54,796 nucleotides of DNA from Peptococcaceae bacterium BRH_c4a (GTDB taxonomy: Bacteria > Bacillota > Desulfotomaculia > Desulfotomaculales > Desulfocucumaceae). The notes beneath the pieces are model-generated. The model ran no database searches and was not told the origin of the DNA. It worked only from the letters and a program-made list of their open reading frames with translations. Below are positions 9,300 to 16,567 of this stretch, piece by piece. How positions within the stretch are numbered: position 1 is the first letter of the stretch; the number at the start of each line of letters is the position of its first letter. Both the position numbers and the translations under genes were made by a program. The DNA is taken from contig LADN01000004.1 in assembly GCA_000961585.1 (NCBI GenBank), positions 1 to 54,796 of the forward strand, written 5' to 3'.

Positions 9300-11936
9300 A
9301 TGCATAATTTCACCAAATACGTCAATCCCCACCTGGGCCGGCTTTTGGAACAGGTACGCATGGATAAGGTGTTTACCCGGGGGGAAGGTCAATACCTGTA
9401 TGATTCCGGGGGTAAGCGGTACCTTGATTTTATTGCGGCTTACGGGGCGCTGCCCTTTGGATATAATCCCCCGGAAATCTGGCAGGCGCTGGACGAAGTG
9501 CGCGCCCAGGCACAGCCCAGCTTTATCCAGCCCTCGGCCCTGGAGGCCGCCGGTGATCTGGCCCGGCGCCTGGTGGAACTGGCCCCGGGAGATCTTCAGT
9601 ATGTAACCTTTACCAACAGCGGGGCTGAAACAGTGGAGGCCGCCATAAAAATGGCCCGGTCGGCCACAGGCCGGATGGGTATTCTCAGCACCACCAACAG
9701 CTTCCACGGCAAAACACTGGGAGCGCTTTCAGCCACTGGAAGGGAGTATTATCAAACACCCTTCGGGGCGCCGGTGGAGGGTTTTAAATCAATTCCTTTC
9801 GGTGATTTGGAATCACTGCGGGAGGAACTGGAAACCAACGGGTCAGATTACGCCGCCTTCATACTGGAGCCCATCCAGGGGGAGGGCGGGATCGTGACGC
9901 CTCCCCCCGGCTACCTTCCCCGGGCACTGGAGTTGTGCCACCAGCACGGCCTGCTGTTTATTCTGGATGAGATTCAGACCGGACTGGGCAGAACCGGGAA
10001 GCTATTTGCCTGTGAGGATGAGAATATATGCCCTGATCTGCTGCTGCTGGCCAAGGCCCTGGGCGGGGGACTTTTCCCCATAGGGGCGCTCCTTTCCACT
10101 GCCCCGGCCTACACCAGGGACTTCGGAGACCGGCACTCCTCCACCTTTGGCGGCAACACCCTGGGCTGCCGTGTGGGGCTAAAGGTACTGGATATACTGA
10201 CCAGGGATGATCAGGCGCTGATAACCCGGGTGCGGGACAATGGCCGGCGGCTGTTACAGGCCCTGGATCAGCTGCAAAGACGTTTTCCCAGGGTGCTTAA
10301 AGCAATTCGGGGCCGCGGCTACATACTGGGACTGGAGTTTGGGATGTCCAGGTCGGATTTTACCGACTGCTTCTTAAGCGTTCTCTCGGAGCAGGATAAC
10401 CTGACCCCCCTTATCTCCAGCTATCTGTTAAACGCCGAGGGACTGAGGGTGGCCCCAACATTAAACGGAAACAGGGTTATCCGCCTGGAGCCCTCACTGA
10501 CCGCCACCTGGGAGGAATGCCAAATGGCCCTTAAATCCCTGGAAAATGTTCTGTCGGTTCTGGATTCAGGCAACACCCTGGAAATACTGCGACCGGTACT
10601 GGAGCTGGATGAAAAAAGCACACAGCCGGTTCCCCTGAAGGAGAAACATTCCTGGGACCGCTACCAGCCTTCACCCGACCCCAGGGAAGGCCGCTTTGCC
10701 TTTCTTATCCACCCTTTGGACCTGTACAATTATCACCAGTTTGACCCCAGCCTGAAGGCGCTGCCTGCGGAAAAGCTGCAGGAGCTGGCTGATTTGGGCG
10801 CCAACATCCTGGATCCCTTTGTAATCGGTCGCACAACGGTTATATCCAAAGCCGGTTACCGGGCTTACGGGGAGTTCATCACCCTCCCGTACACCGCCAG
10901 AGAAATGCTGGATCTTAAAACCGAGGTAATCTTAAAGGAACTGGAAAAAGCCCTGGATCTGGCCTCGAGCAGGGGGGCCCGCCTGGTGGGGCTGGGCGCT
11001 TACACCTCGGTGGTATCCCGCAGCGGAACCCTTCTGCAGGGGCGCTTCCTTCCGCTTACCACGGGAAACAGCTATACCGTGGTGGCCGGAGCAGAGGCCA
11101 TCAAGCTGGCCGCCCGGAGGTTCTCCATGGACCTGGGCCGGTGCGCCGCCGCGGTCATAGGCGCCACAGGATCCATAGGCAGAACCATGGCCATACTGAT
11201 GTCCGAAGAAATGGAAAGAATCATACTGGTGGGCAATTCCCGCCATCCCCAGGCCAGTTCCCGGCGCCTTCGCCGGGTGGGGGCGGATATATGCATTCAC
11301 CTGTCCGGGCAAATGAGCCAGGGCAAGGCTCCGGCATCGGCCCTGGCGGCCCGCCTCAGGCAGATGGAGCTGCCTGCCCCGGAACAGCCCCAGGAGGACT
11401 GGCTGCCGGTGGCGGAGGAGATGGAAAAGGAAGGACTCCTGGTGGTCACCACTGAACTGAGCCAGGCGCTACCCCACGCCCAGGTTGTAATAACGGCCAC
11501 CAGCAGCGTTGACGATCTGATCAACCCCATGTGGGTGGCCCCGGGGGCCATAATCTGCGATATATCAAAGCCCTCCAACGTCCGCCCGTCCCTGCGCCAG
11601 GTGCGCCCGGACGTGCTGGTTATCGACGGGGGGGTGGTGGCCGTGCCAGGCCGTCCGTCCCTGGGCTGGGATTTTGGATTTGAGCCCGGTCTGGCTTACG
11701 CCTGCATGGCGGAAACAATGATGCTTGCCCTGGAACACCATTACACAGACATGAGCCTGGGGACCAACCTATCCCTGGACAATATGATTTACCTGAGGAG
11801 CCTGGCTCATAAGCACGGCTTTGACCTGGCACAATTGCGCAGCTTTGACCTGCCGCTCAGTGAGGACCAGTGGCGGCAGGTGGCCGAAGCCCGGTCCCAA
11901 ACCGACAATCCCCTCAAATTTGGATCCATAAGCTGA
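9300..11936 (+). CDS. Class III aminotransferase fused to acyl-ACP-reductase-like dehydrogenase
   Basis: An 878-residue two-domain protein. Residues about 1-430 are a PLP-dependent class III aminotransferase: GAETVEAAIK, FHGKTLGA, EPIQGEGG, the DEIQTGLGRTG block and the Schiff-base lysine in LLAKALGGG at about K252. Residues about 470-870 resemble cyanobacterial acyl-ACP/acyl-CoA reductase and shikimate-dehydrogenase-like folds: LTTGNSYT precedes a nucleotide-binding glycine motif GATGSIG at about 621-627. That family reduces acyl thioesters to aldehydes, and class III aminotransferases can aminate aldehydes. One polypeptide might therefore turn an acyl thioester into an amine (inference). 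Start at 9300 follows AGAGGT; an upstream in-frame ATG overlaps less convincingly. A strong terminator follows at 11969. Confidence 0.75.
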   Translation: MHNFTKYVNPHLGRLLEQVRMDKVFTRGEGQYLYDSGGKRYLDFIAAYGALPFGYNPPEIWQALDEVRAQAQPSFIQPSALEAAGDLARRLVELAPGDLQYVTFTNSGAETVEAAIKMARSATGRMGILSTTNSFHGKTLGALSATGREYYQTPFGAPVEGFKSIPFGDLESLREELETNGSDYAAFILEPIQGEGGIVTPPPGYLPRALELCHQHGLLFILDEIQTGLGRTGKLFACEDENICPDLLLLAKALGGGLFPIGALLSTAPAYTRDFGDRHSSTFGGNTLGCRVGLKVLDILTRDDQALITRVRDNGRRLLQALDQLQRRFPRVLKAIRGRGYILGLEFGMSRSDFTDCFLSVLSEQDNLTPLISSYLLNAEGLRVAPTLNGNRVIRLEPSLTATWEECQMALKSLENVLSVLDSGNTLEILRPVLELDEKSTQPVPLKEKHSWDRYQPSPDPREGRFAFLIHPLDLYNYHQFDPSLKALPAEKLQELADLGANILDPFVIGRTTVISKAGYRAYGEFITLPYTAREMLDLKTEVILKELEKALDLASSRGARLVGLGAYTSVVSRSGTLLQGRFLPLTTGNSYTVVAGAEAIKLAARRFSMDLGRCAAAVIGATGSIGRTMAILMSEEMERIILVGNSRHPQASSRRLRRVGADICIHLSGQMSQGKAPASALAARLRQMELPAPEQPQEDWLPVAEEMEKEGLLVVTTELSQALPHAQVVITATSSVDDLINPMWVAPGAIICDISKPSNVRPSLRQVRPDVLVIDGGVVAVPGRPSLGWDFGFEPGLAYACMAETMMLALEHHYTDMSLGTNLSLDNMIYLRSLAHKHGFDLAQLRSFDLPLSEDQWRQVAEARSQTDNPLKFGSIS

Positions 11937-11968
11937 CATTATAATATTCCGCACAACACCCCAATAAA

Positions 11969-11989
11969 AACCCGCCCTTAGGGCGGGTT
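11969..11989 (+). terminator. Intrinsic terminator after aminotransferase fusion
   Basis: Inverted repeat AACCCGCCC / GGGCGGGTT with a short TTA loop. The plus-strand T run is short, but the stem is strong and it lies 33 bp after the stop. A 7-nt-period array begins directly after it. Confidence 0.7.
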
Positions 11990-12026
11990 GGAATCCAGAA
12001 TTCAGAATCCAGAATCCAGAATTAAG
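11990..12026. repeat. 7-nt-period array, AATCCAG type
   Basis: Four consecutive 7-nt units of the form AATCCAG or AATTCAG lie between two terminator hairpins. The same unit recurs next to hairpins at about 12545, 23672, 24963, 30490 and 54695. Confidence 0.8.
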
Positions 12027-12027
12027 A

Positions 12028-12055
12028 AAACCCTCCGTACATTAGCGGAGGGTTT
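12028..12055 (-). terminator. Terminator overlapping the end of the 12042 gene
   Basis: Stem AAACCCTCCG / CGGAGGGTTT. On the minus strand it is followed by TTTTCTT. The stop codon of the minus-strand gene (12042-12044) lies in the loop, so translation termination and the hairpin overlap physically. Confidence 0.75.
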
Positions 12056-12410
12056 GTTTTGCTTTTTCGGTGCCGGAACCGTTTACCTGGGGGTTTTGCC
12101 GGTCACTCAGACTGTGTTCCTGCCCGCAAATGCAGGCCAGCTCCCTGGAGGATTCCCTTAATCTTTTTTTCATCTTTCTTTCCAACAGCTGCAGCCTGAC
12201 CAGAAGCTTTTCCTGACTGGTTATAAAATCATTCTCTTCCGGAAGGAACAGCTCTCCGGAGCTAAATCCCCGGACAACGTGTTCCCTGCAATAGTTCAGT
12301 CCCATTTTTGCCGAGTCTATGTATCTTCTTATGATAACCAGTTCGGTAATCAGCTTGTCCATGGCGGCAAAATGTTTCCTGATCTTATAATCCAAAAAAT
12401 CCCCAGTCAT
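12042..12410 (-). CDS. Unknown 122-aa protein
   Basis: I do not recognise this protein. It is charged and largely helical, with a leucine-rich basic stretch in the middle (EKLLVRLQLLERKMKKRL), two cysteines in a C-x-C pair near residue 93-95 and a polar C-terminal tail. There is no signal peptide or membrane segment. GGGGGA precedes the ATG by 6 bp, which supports this start. It is transcribed away from the repeat element at 12507-12893 and ends inside its own terminator hairpin. The base composition is similar to that of its neighbours. Confidence 0.55.
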   Translation of the reverse strand: MTGDFLDYKIRKHFAAMDKLITELVIIRRYIDSAKMGLNYCREHVVRGFSSGELFLPEENDFITSQEKLLVRLQLLERKMKKRLRESSRELACICGQEHSLSDRQNPQVNGSGTEKAKQTLR

Positions 12411-12506
12411 AGAGTTCCCCCGCCGGATAAATTAAATTGCTGTTACTAATTATTTTCGTTAATTAAATTAAAATCTTAAATGGTAATTAATTACATGCCG
12501 GTGTAA

Positions 12507-12893
12507 AAAAACGCCCTGACGGGCGTTGCCGTCTTGTAGACGGCGGAAGCCAGAAGCCAGAATCCAGAAAAAGCAAGCGTGACCCTCAAGCGACATGCAG
12601 TGAGGGGGAGGGGTTTGAGTCCAGGCGGATGCTGGAATAGTCGTCAGTCGTAGGACTTCAGACGTCGGAATAGTTTCATTTTACCTCTGGTCAAAAGACT
12701 TTAAGACCTACGACTGAAGACTGACGACCGACGACTGATACAGCCAGTTCAGCCGGAGGATAAGTAGATCGGACTCAAACCCCTCCACCGGCCACAGAGT
12801 GACCCAGGAGCGACCCCAGAAAAACTCTGGGCTTGCATAAAAATGCTTTGGTGCTTCAGTACTTCAGCGCTTTAATGCGTCATATACTTTCCT
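12507..12893 (+). repeat. Long inverted-repeat element, complete copy C
   Basis: A complete copy of the element family. In order: hairpin ACGCCC/GGGCGT, hairpin GCCGTCT/AGACGGC, three 7-nt units, a conserved block with ACATGCAGTGAGGGGGAG, and stem arm GGAGGGGTTTGAGTCC (12607-12622). Then comes a private interior (12623-12770), itself made of two inverted heptad arrays, and the perfectly complementary arm GGACTCAAACCCCTCC (12771-12786). The right end holds hairpin CCCAGA/TCTGGG (12816-12832), GCATAAAAATGC, an 8-nt-period array (about 12850-12880) and ATATACTTTCC. No ORF with coding character was seen. Its right edge abuts the rpmA terminator. Confidence 0.8.
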
Positions 12894-12907
12894 AAACGAC
12901 AAAAAAA

Positions 12908-12925
12908 ACCTGCCCTAAGGCAGGT
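12908..12925 (-). terminator. Terminator of the rplU-rpmA operon
   Basis: Hairpin ACCTGCC / GGCAGGT followed on the minus strand by a run of eight T. It lies 12 bp after the rpmA stop. Confidence 0.85.
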
Positions 12926-12936
12926 CTTTTTTGCTC

Positions 12937-13206
12937 TTAGACAACAACTTCTGTCCTGGGAAGGATATTAACTTCCTTTTTATCGTTACCCCTGGTTATA
13001 AACTCAACCACTCCGTCCATTTTGGCAAACAGGGTATCATCCCTGCCTCTGCCCACATTACGGCCCGGATTGATCCTGGTTCCCCGCTGACGCACGATGA
13101 TGGATCCCGCCGATACGAACTGCCCGTCGGCACTCTTCACACCAAGCATTTTCGGATTGGAATCCCGTCCGTTTCTGGAACTTCCAACACCCTTCTTATG
13201 TGCCAT
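12937..13206 (-). CDS. rpmA: 50S ribosomal protein L27
   Basis: 89 residues beginning [16 protein letters not shown], the conserved N-terminal arm of bacterial L27 that reaches the peptidyl-transferase centre. Most Firmicutes make L27 with an extra N-terminal peptide removed by the protease Prp. Here the protein starts directly at the mature-type end, and no prp gene lies between rplU and rpmA (34 bp gap). A GGAGGTGAAT ribosome binding site precedes the ATG. It is cotranscribed with rplU and followed by a terminator. Confidence 0.97.
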   Translation of the reverse strand: MAHKKGVGSSRNGRDSNPKMLGVKSADGQFVSAGSIIVRQRGTRINPGRNVGRGRDDTLFAKMDGVVEFITRGNDKKEVNILPRTEVVV

Positions 13207-13240
13207 TAAAATTCACCTCCGTTAATAGAAAAGAAAATAT

Positions 13241-13552
13241 TTAAGCCTCTATTTTTTCCACCGTTACCTGGGTAAAAGGCTGGCGGTGGCCGGTTTTACG
13301 CCGGTAATTCTTTTTGGCCTTATACTTGAAAATGATTATCTTAGAACCCTTGCCATGACGTACCACCTTCAACATAACCCTGGCCCCGTCCACTGTGGGC
13401 ATCCCAACTTTTAGCTGGCCGTCTTTCTCCACCGCCAGCACATTGCTGATTTCCACAATTTGGCCGGGCTCACTGTGCAGCAGCTCAACATAAAGGGTGT
13501 CCCCTTCCTGTACTTTAAACTGCTTTCCCCCTGTTTCAATAAGAGCGTACAT
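13241..13552 (-). CDS. rplU: 50S ribosomal protein L21
   Basis: 103 residues, the usual length for L21, starting [17 protein letters not shown]. The C-terminal [12 protein letters not shown] block is the 23S rRNA-binding signature. Start at 13552 is chosen because GGGGGAGG lies 5 bp upstream; the frame is open 15 bp further. It is the first gene of a two-gene operon with rpmA; the usual middle gene prp is absent. Confidence 0.97.
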   Translation of the reverse strand: MYALIETGGKQFKVQEGDTLYVELLHSEPGQIVEISNVLAVEKDGQLKVGMPTVDGARVMLKVVRHGKGSKIIIFKYKAKKNYRRKTGHRQPFTQVTVEKIEA

Positions 13553-13569
13553 ATTAACCTCCCCCATAA

Positions 13570-13652
13570 TTTTTAGGACTCGCCGGATCAGGTACGGTCA
13601 GCCGTTTTAATAAAACCTGCTCCGTGCGGTGGTCATTTGATTTAGAGCCTAC
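13570..13652 (-). promoter_or_regulatory. Structured 5' leader of rplU, L21-leader candidate
   Basis: The transcript between the promoter and rplU holds about 85 nt with short complementary segments (a CGCACGG-containing arm and a later CCGTACCTG segment). Many Firmicutes carry an autoregulatory L21 leader at this position. The assignment rests on position and rough complementarity, not on a matched covariance model. Confidence 0.4.
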
Positions 13653-13657
13653 AATTC

Positions 13658-13688
13658 TATATATTAACACAACACATGAATTTGTCAA
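13658..13688 (-). promoter_or_regulatory. Promoter of rplU-rpmA
   Basis: On the minus strand TTGACA (13688-13683) is followed after 19 bp by TATATA (13663-13658). A shifted -10 choice gives 17-18 bp spacing. It is about 105 bp before the rplU start. Confidence 0.6.
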
Positions 13689-13713
13689 GGAATGATGCCG
13701 AAAATACTAGGGT

Positions 13714-13738
13714 AAAGGCCGGCATACCGCCGGCCTTT
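13714..13738 (-). terminator. Terminator downstream of the symporter and MITE
   Basis: Perfect 10-bp inverted repeat AAAGGCCGGC / GCCGGCCTTT. Its position suggests it is the original terminator of the symporter gene, now separated from it by the MITE at 13763-13949. Confidence 0.7.
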
Positions 13739-13762
13739 ATCTATCTTGGTTTTGAATTGTGA

Positions 13763-13949
13763 CTAGGAGGCTGTTGAAAAAGTCCATCTGCGGCGTTGCG
13801 GCGGCGGCTTCAATGCTCAACGTACAAGGAGTACGCCTCCGCTTGAAGCCTTGCCGCGCCTTGCATCTGGAGCTTTTTGAACAGCCTCCGGTTGTAGTCG
13901 AATAAGTACTTTGTTGACCTCTTAATATAGTTTTGCAACACTCTCCTAG
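13763..13949. mobile_element. MITE-like element, copy 1 (187 bp)
   Basis: Non-coding element with imperfect terminal inverted repeats: CTAGGAGGCTGTTG at one end and CAACACTCTCCTAG at the other, 12 of 14 positions complementary. Inside, a long hairpin forms from GGAGGCTGTTGAAAAAG and CTTTTTGAACAGCCTCC, with a second stem GGCTTCAA/TTGAAGCC. A 60-bp tail follows. It is almost identical to 53009-53192. The ends resemble those of transposase-driven elements, but no transposase is present in the window. The terminal CTAG supplies the TAG stop of the symporter gene. Confidence 0.85.
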
Positions 13950-15562
13950 GCCCGCATTTCTTCCCCGGATGAGATTTCCGGTGTCTTCCTTATTTTCTGG
14001 AAGCACCTGTCCAGGTGTTCCTTGGGCAGCGGGCTGGTAAGGAAGGTTATGATAATCAATGCCGCAGTCGATACAATGATGCTGTAGAACAGAGGGTCCA
14101 CGTGGGTCCAAGGAAAAAGCAGCAGTGTGGGCTTGCCGAATATGGCCTTGGAGATACCGAAGGGAACGGCCTCGGAAGCATGCAGGAATACGAATCCGAA
14201 TATGGAAACACCGTAGCCCAGGGCCACGCTCCAAACAGCCGCCTGCCTGGTCACCCGCCTCCAGAAGATGGCGCCGATGAGGGCGGGCAGTATGCCGGCG
14301 GCGCAGATTCCGAACCAGAAGGCGGTGGCCCGGGCTATGATGCTTATGGGTAGAGTATAGGCCAGCGCTACCGCCCCCACGGTTCCCAGGACAACCCCTA
14401 TACGGGAAAGCAGCAGGGGGCTCATCTTAACATTCCAGGTGGCCATGAGATCCCTGGAGAAAGCCACGCTCTGCACATGGATAAGCCCGTTGACGGTGGT
14501 AATACAGGCCGATAATAGGGTTACCATAAACATGTAAATATAGGCCGGAGGCATGACGGAGTTTATAAAAGTGGGAATAATCAGGTCGGTATTGCCCTTG
14601 GCCACTACAATCGAAATTTTGCCCAAGGTTTCATAGAAATAGACGTTTGTCAGGGGGCCCACCATAAATGCGGTGCCGGTGAAAAGGAATATGCATACCC
14701 CGCCGGTAAGCACCGCTCTATTTAAGGCGCGCTTGTTGGGAACGGTAAGAAAACGCAGTATAAGCTGGGGCTGGGCCAGAACACCTATACCCACTCCCAT
14801 GACGATGGTGCTTATGACAGTCCACCAGATGGGTGATCCCAGCTTTGGCATGGCGGTCCAGCCCAAGTGCCCACCCTTGGCCAGATTCTCCGGCACCAGC
14901 TGGGCCATGTTGGTCAGTGCCTGGTGCCCGGCGGTAACGCCTCCCACCACGGCATAGCTCTTGAACAGCAGCACAACCATTCCAAGAATCATCATACCGC
15001 ACATAAAGGCATCGGCGTACATAATGCCCTTAAGCCCGCCCCAGCCCACGTAAAGGGCGATGATTAAGGCCAGCGCCAAAAGGGCCAGGTTGAAATCTAT
15101 TTTCAGCGACTCCTCTACAAACCGGGCTCCTCCAATGAGAACAACCCCGGTGTAGGCCGGCATCAGCAGAAAAATCATCAGCCCTATGAACCAGGTAATA
15201 AACTTTGACTGGTACCTCTCACCCAGCATGGAGGCCAGGGTGCTGGTGCCAAGATTATTGGTCATGCGGCGGATGGGCTCGCCCAGGAGAATAAATGACA
15301 CAAAGATTCCCAGTATTATATTGAAAAATGACAGCCACATCAGCGTAAAGCCGAAAACCCCGGCGGCCCCGCCAAACCCGACAATGGCCGAGGTGCTGAT
15401 AAAGGTGGAGGCGTATGACAGCGCCATTACCCAACCGCTCATCTGCCGCCCGGCCACCATATAGTCCTCTGCGTTCTTGGTCTGCTTATAGCCGAGATAA
15501 CTGAGGTATGTCACCACGATAATGTAACAAACCAGCACTACCGATAATATTCCAAGATTCAC
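13946..15562 (-). CDS. Sodium/solute symporter (SSS family), T-box controlled
   Basis: 538 residues with about 13 hydrophobic segments. An N-terminal segment is followed by AEDYMVAGRQMSGWVMALSY, the typical SSS opening, and by GFGGAAGVFGF and LAQPQLILRFL, which place it among the pantothenate/proline/acetate-like symporters. The substrate cannot be read from sequence alone, but a T-box upstream implies an amino acid. The start is GTG at 15562, overlapping the stop of a 38-aa ORF by 4 nt. The last codon is directly followed by a TAG formed by the CTAG end of the MITE, so the native C-terminus may have been altered. Confidence 0.85.
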   Translation of the reverse strand: MNLGILSVVLVCYIIVVTYLSYLGYKQTKNAEDYMVAGRQMSGWVMALSYASTFISTSAIVGFGGAAGVFGFTLMWLSFFNIILGIFVSFILLGEPIRRMTNNLGTSTLASMLGERYQSKFITWFIGLMIFLLMPAYTGVVLIGGARFVEESLKIDFNLALLALALIIALYVGWGGLKGIMYADAFMCGMMILGMVVLLFKSYAVVGGVTAGHQALTNMAQLVPENLAKGGHLGWTAMPKLGSPIWWTVISTIVMGVGIGVLAQPQLILRFLTVPNKRALNRAVLTGGVCIFLFTGTAFMVGPLTNVYFYETLGKISIVVAKGNTDLIIPTFINSVMPPAYIYMFMVTLLSACITTVNGLIHVQSVAFSRDLMATWNVKMSPLLLSRIGVVLGTVGAVALAYTLPISIIARATAFWFGICAAGILPALIGAIFWRRVTRQAAVWSVALGYGVSIFGFVFLHASEAVPFGISKAIFGKPTLLLFPWTHVDPLFYSIIVSTAALIIITFLTSPLPKEHLDRCFQKIRKTPEISSGEEMRA

Positions 15563-15675
15563 CAGTCTTCACCGTCCTTGTTCCAGTTGACTACTCCATA
15601 AACCACACACAACAACATGGACGCAACGTTCAAAATCCATACCAACGCCGTCCAACCGTCCGCCATCCCCAGCAT
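15559..15675 (-). CDS. Small membrane partner of the symporter (38 aa)
   Basis: A very short ORF with a strong AAGGAGTGAG ribosome binding site 4 bp before its ATG. The protein has one membrane segment (about residues 9-29) and a polar tail ending WNKDGEDW. Its TGA overlaps the GTG start of the symporter, so the two are probably translationally coupled. Very small proteins preceding SSS symporters are known as symporter small accessory proteins; this ORF fits that pattern by position and topology. Role at protein level is unproven. Confidence 0.75.
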   Translation of the reverse strand: MLGMADGWTALVWILNVASMLLCVVYGVVNWNKDGEDW

Positions 15676-15727
15676 AAAACTCACTCCTTGTACTTAATAT
15701 AATAAATAAGGTGATAAAATAGATAAA

Positions 15728-16040
15728 AGCCGTTAATCCCCATAGGGACGACGGCTCGCGGTACCACCCTACTTGACCCCGGGAAGGGCCCAGCTCTTTC
15801 GAAAGGCACAGGAAGTTATTAACCCATACCCCTTCCCTGTAACGGAGGAAATCCGTTTCGGCCTACTTTCCCGCTATCCGGCTTCAGGATTGCATCCTGG
15901 TTTCAGCCTCAAAGCTCGGGGGCGAACTTCAACCGGTCCTAACCTGAAAACGCTCACAGCCAACGGCGCTTTCTCCCTGGAAGGAGGTTTCCTGCCTACT
16001 TTTCCCCGTCATTACTTTTTATTTGTAAATATTCAACTAA
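15728..16040 (-). ncRNA. T-box leader of the symporter operon
   Basis: On the minus strand the T-box consensus AGGGTGGTACCGCG lies at 15770-15757. It is followed by a terminator stem AGCCGT/ACGGCT (15756-15728) and a T-rich tail. Upstream are the expected Stem I parts: GACGGGGAAAAGTA, an AGGGAG segment, a GGCTGTGAG segment, and GAAGTTCGCC followed by CCCGAG. T-boxes bind an uncharged tRNA and prevent termination. By the usual placement of the specifier after GAA, the best candidate codon is TTC (Phe) at 15926-15924, with GTT (Val) as alternative. The specifier assignment is tentative; the T-box call is firm. Confidence 0.92.
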
Positions 16041-16045
16041 TGGAT

Positions 16046-16074
16046 ATGATAGCTGGTAAACCTATAGTTGTCAA
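16046..16074 (-). promoter_or_regulatory. Promoter of the T-box/symporter operon
   Basis: TTGACA (16074-16069), a 17-bp spacer and TATCAT (16051-16046) on the minus strand, placing the start of transcription just before the T-box Stem I. Confidence 0.8.
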
Positions 16075-16238
16075 TACTTTTTCACTTACCCTGACGTCTT
16101 TGACATTCTTTATCCAGTGTATTCACGGTCGTTCCCGGTCGTTGAAAAATTTAGTAACTTGCAGGTAATTATTGCACCAACACCAATTCCAACCAAACTC
16201 TCATCTGAACTGAGATAAGAACTGCGGTATGGTTCCAG

Positions 16239-16263
16239 AAAAAAAACCGCAGCAAAACTGCGG
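16239..16263 (-). terminator. Terminator after the SelW-like gene
   Basis: Hairpin CCGCAG / CTGCGG with a TTTTG loop, followed on the minus strand by eight T. It lies 30 bp after the stop codon of the selenoprotein ORF and closes the rng transcription unit. Confidence 0.85.
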
Positions 16264-16292
16264 TGCATGTCCTTAACCAAATATATCAAGGG

Positions 16293-16529
16293 TTACCTTA
16301 AAAGTTGGCTTATTTTCTCCTCCACTTCTCCCTCGTCGGGAAACCGTCCCTCATTAAGCTTGGAAAAAACCACCCGATCATTCACCGACACCTCGAAGGC
16401 CCCTCCACTGGACGGCATTAATGATACATCATCAACACCCACCTGCTTCTTCAGAATATCGGCCAGACTGGCCGCCCTTGAACGGTAGCCTCACGACGTA
16501 CAGTATTTAACGGTTATCCTGTCCTGCAC
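16293..16529 (-). CDS. SelW-like (Rdx family) selenoprotein with in-frame UGA
   Basis: A 78-residue ORF visible only if the TGA at 16493-16491 is read through. It starts near GTG 16529 (TTG 16532 is possible) behind AAAGGTGG. The N-terminus reads ITVKYCTS-U-GYRSRA, matching the C-x-x-U redox motif and following GY of SelW/SelT/SelH family proteins. The downstream frame is open for 65 codons and has the family's SSGGAFEV segment (a G-x-F-E/D-V hairpin) and an NEGRFPD-like segment. A hairpin sits 16 nt after the UGA. The start lies 38 bp after the rng stop, so it is probably expressed with rng. The family is thought to have a thioredoxin-like redox role. Confidence 0.85.
16460..16474 (-). promoter_or_regulatory. 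Candidate bacterial SECIS hairpin
   Basis: The minus-strand RNA CGGCC-AGUCU-GGCCG forms a 5-bp stem beginning 16 nt after the UGA codon. A G and U in a small apical loop at this distance resemble the E. coli fdhF SECIS, which binds SelB. Confidence 0.6.
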
Positions 16530-16567
16530 CAACCTCACCACCTTTAAAAAACAGAATACAGCCCCTG

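Noticed and set aside
12545-12893. CRISPR array
   Set aside because: Repeated units are 7-8 nt and contiguous; there are no uniform repeats of CRISPR length with spacers and no cas genes.
12931-13209. Plus-strand ORF opposite rpmA
   Set aside because: Mirror of the L27 gene, which is unambiguous on the other strand.
13737-14234. Minus-strand ORF covering the MITE and symporter end
   Set aside because: It is in another frame of the symporter and MITE; a similar frame appears at the second MITE copy (52989-53249), so it reflects the repeat and not a gene.
15773-16168. Plus-strand ORF over the T-box
   Set aside because: Antisense to a clear T-box leader; no homology-like features and no ribosome binding site.
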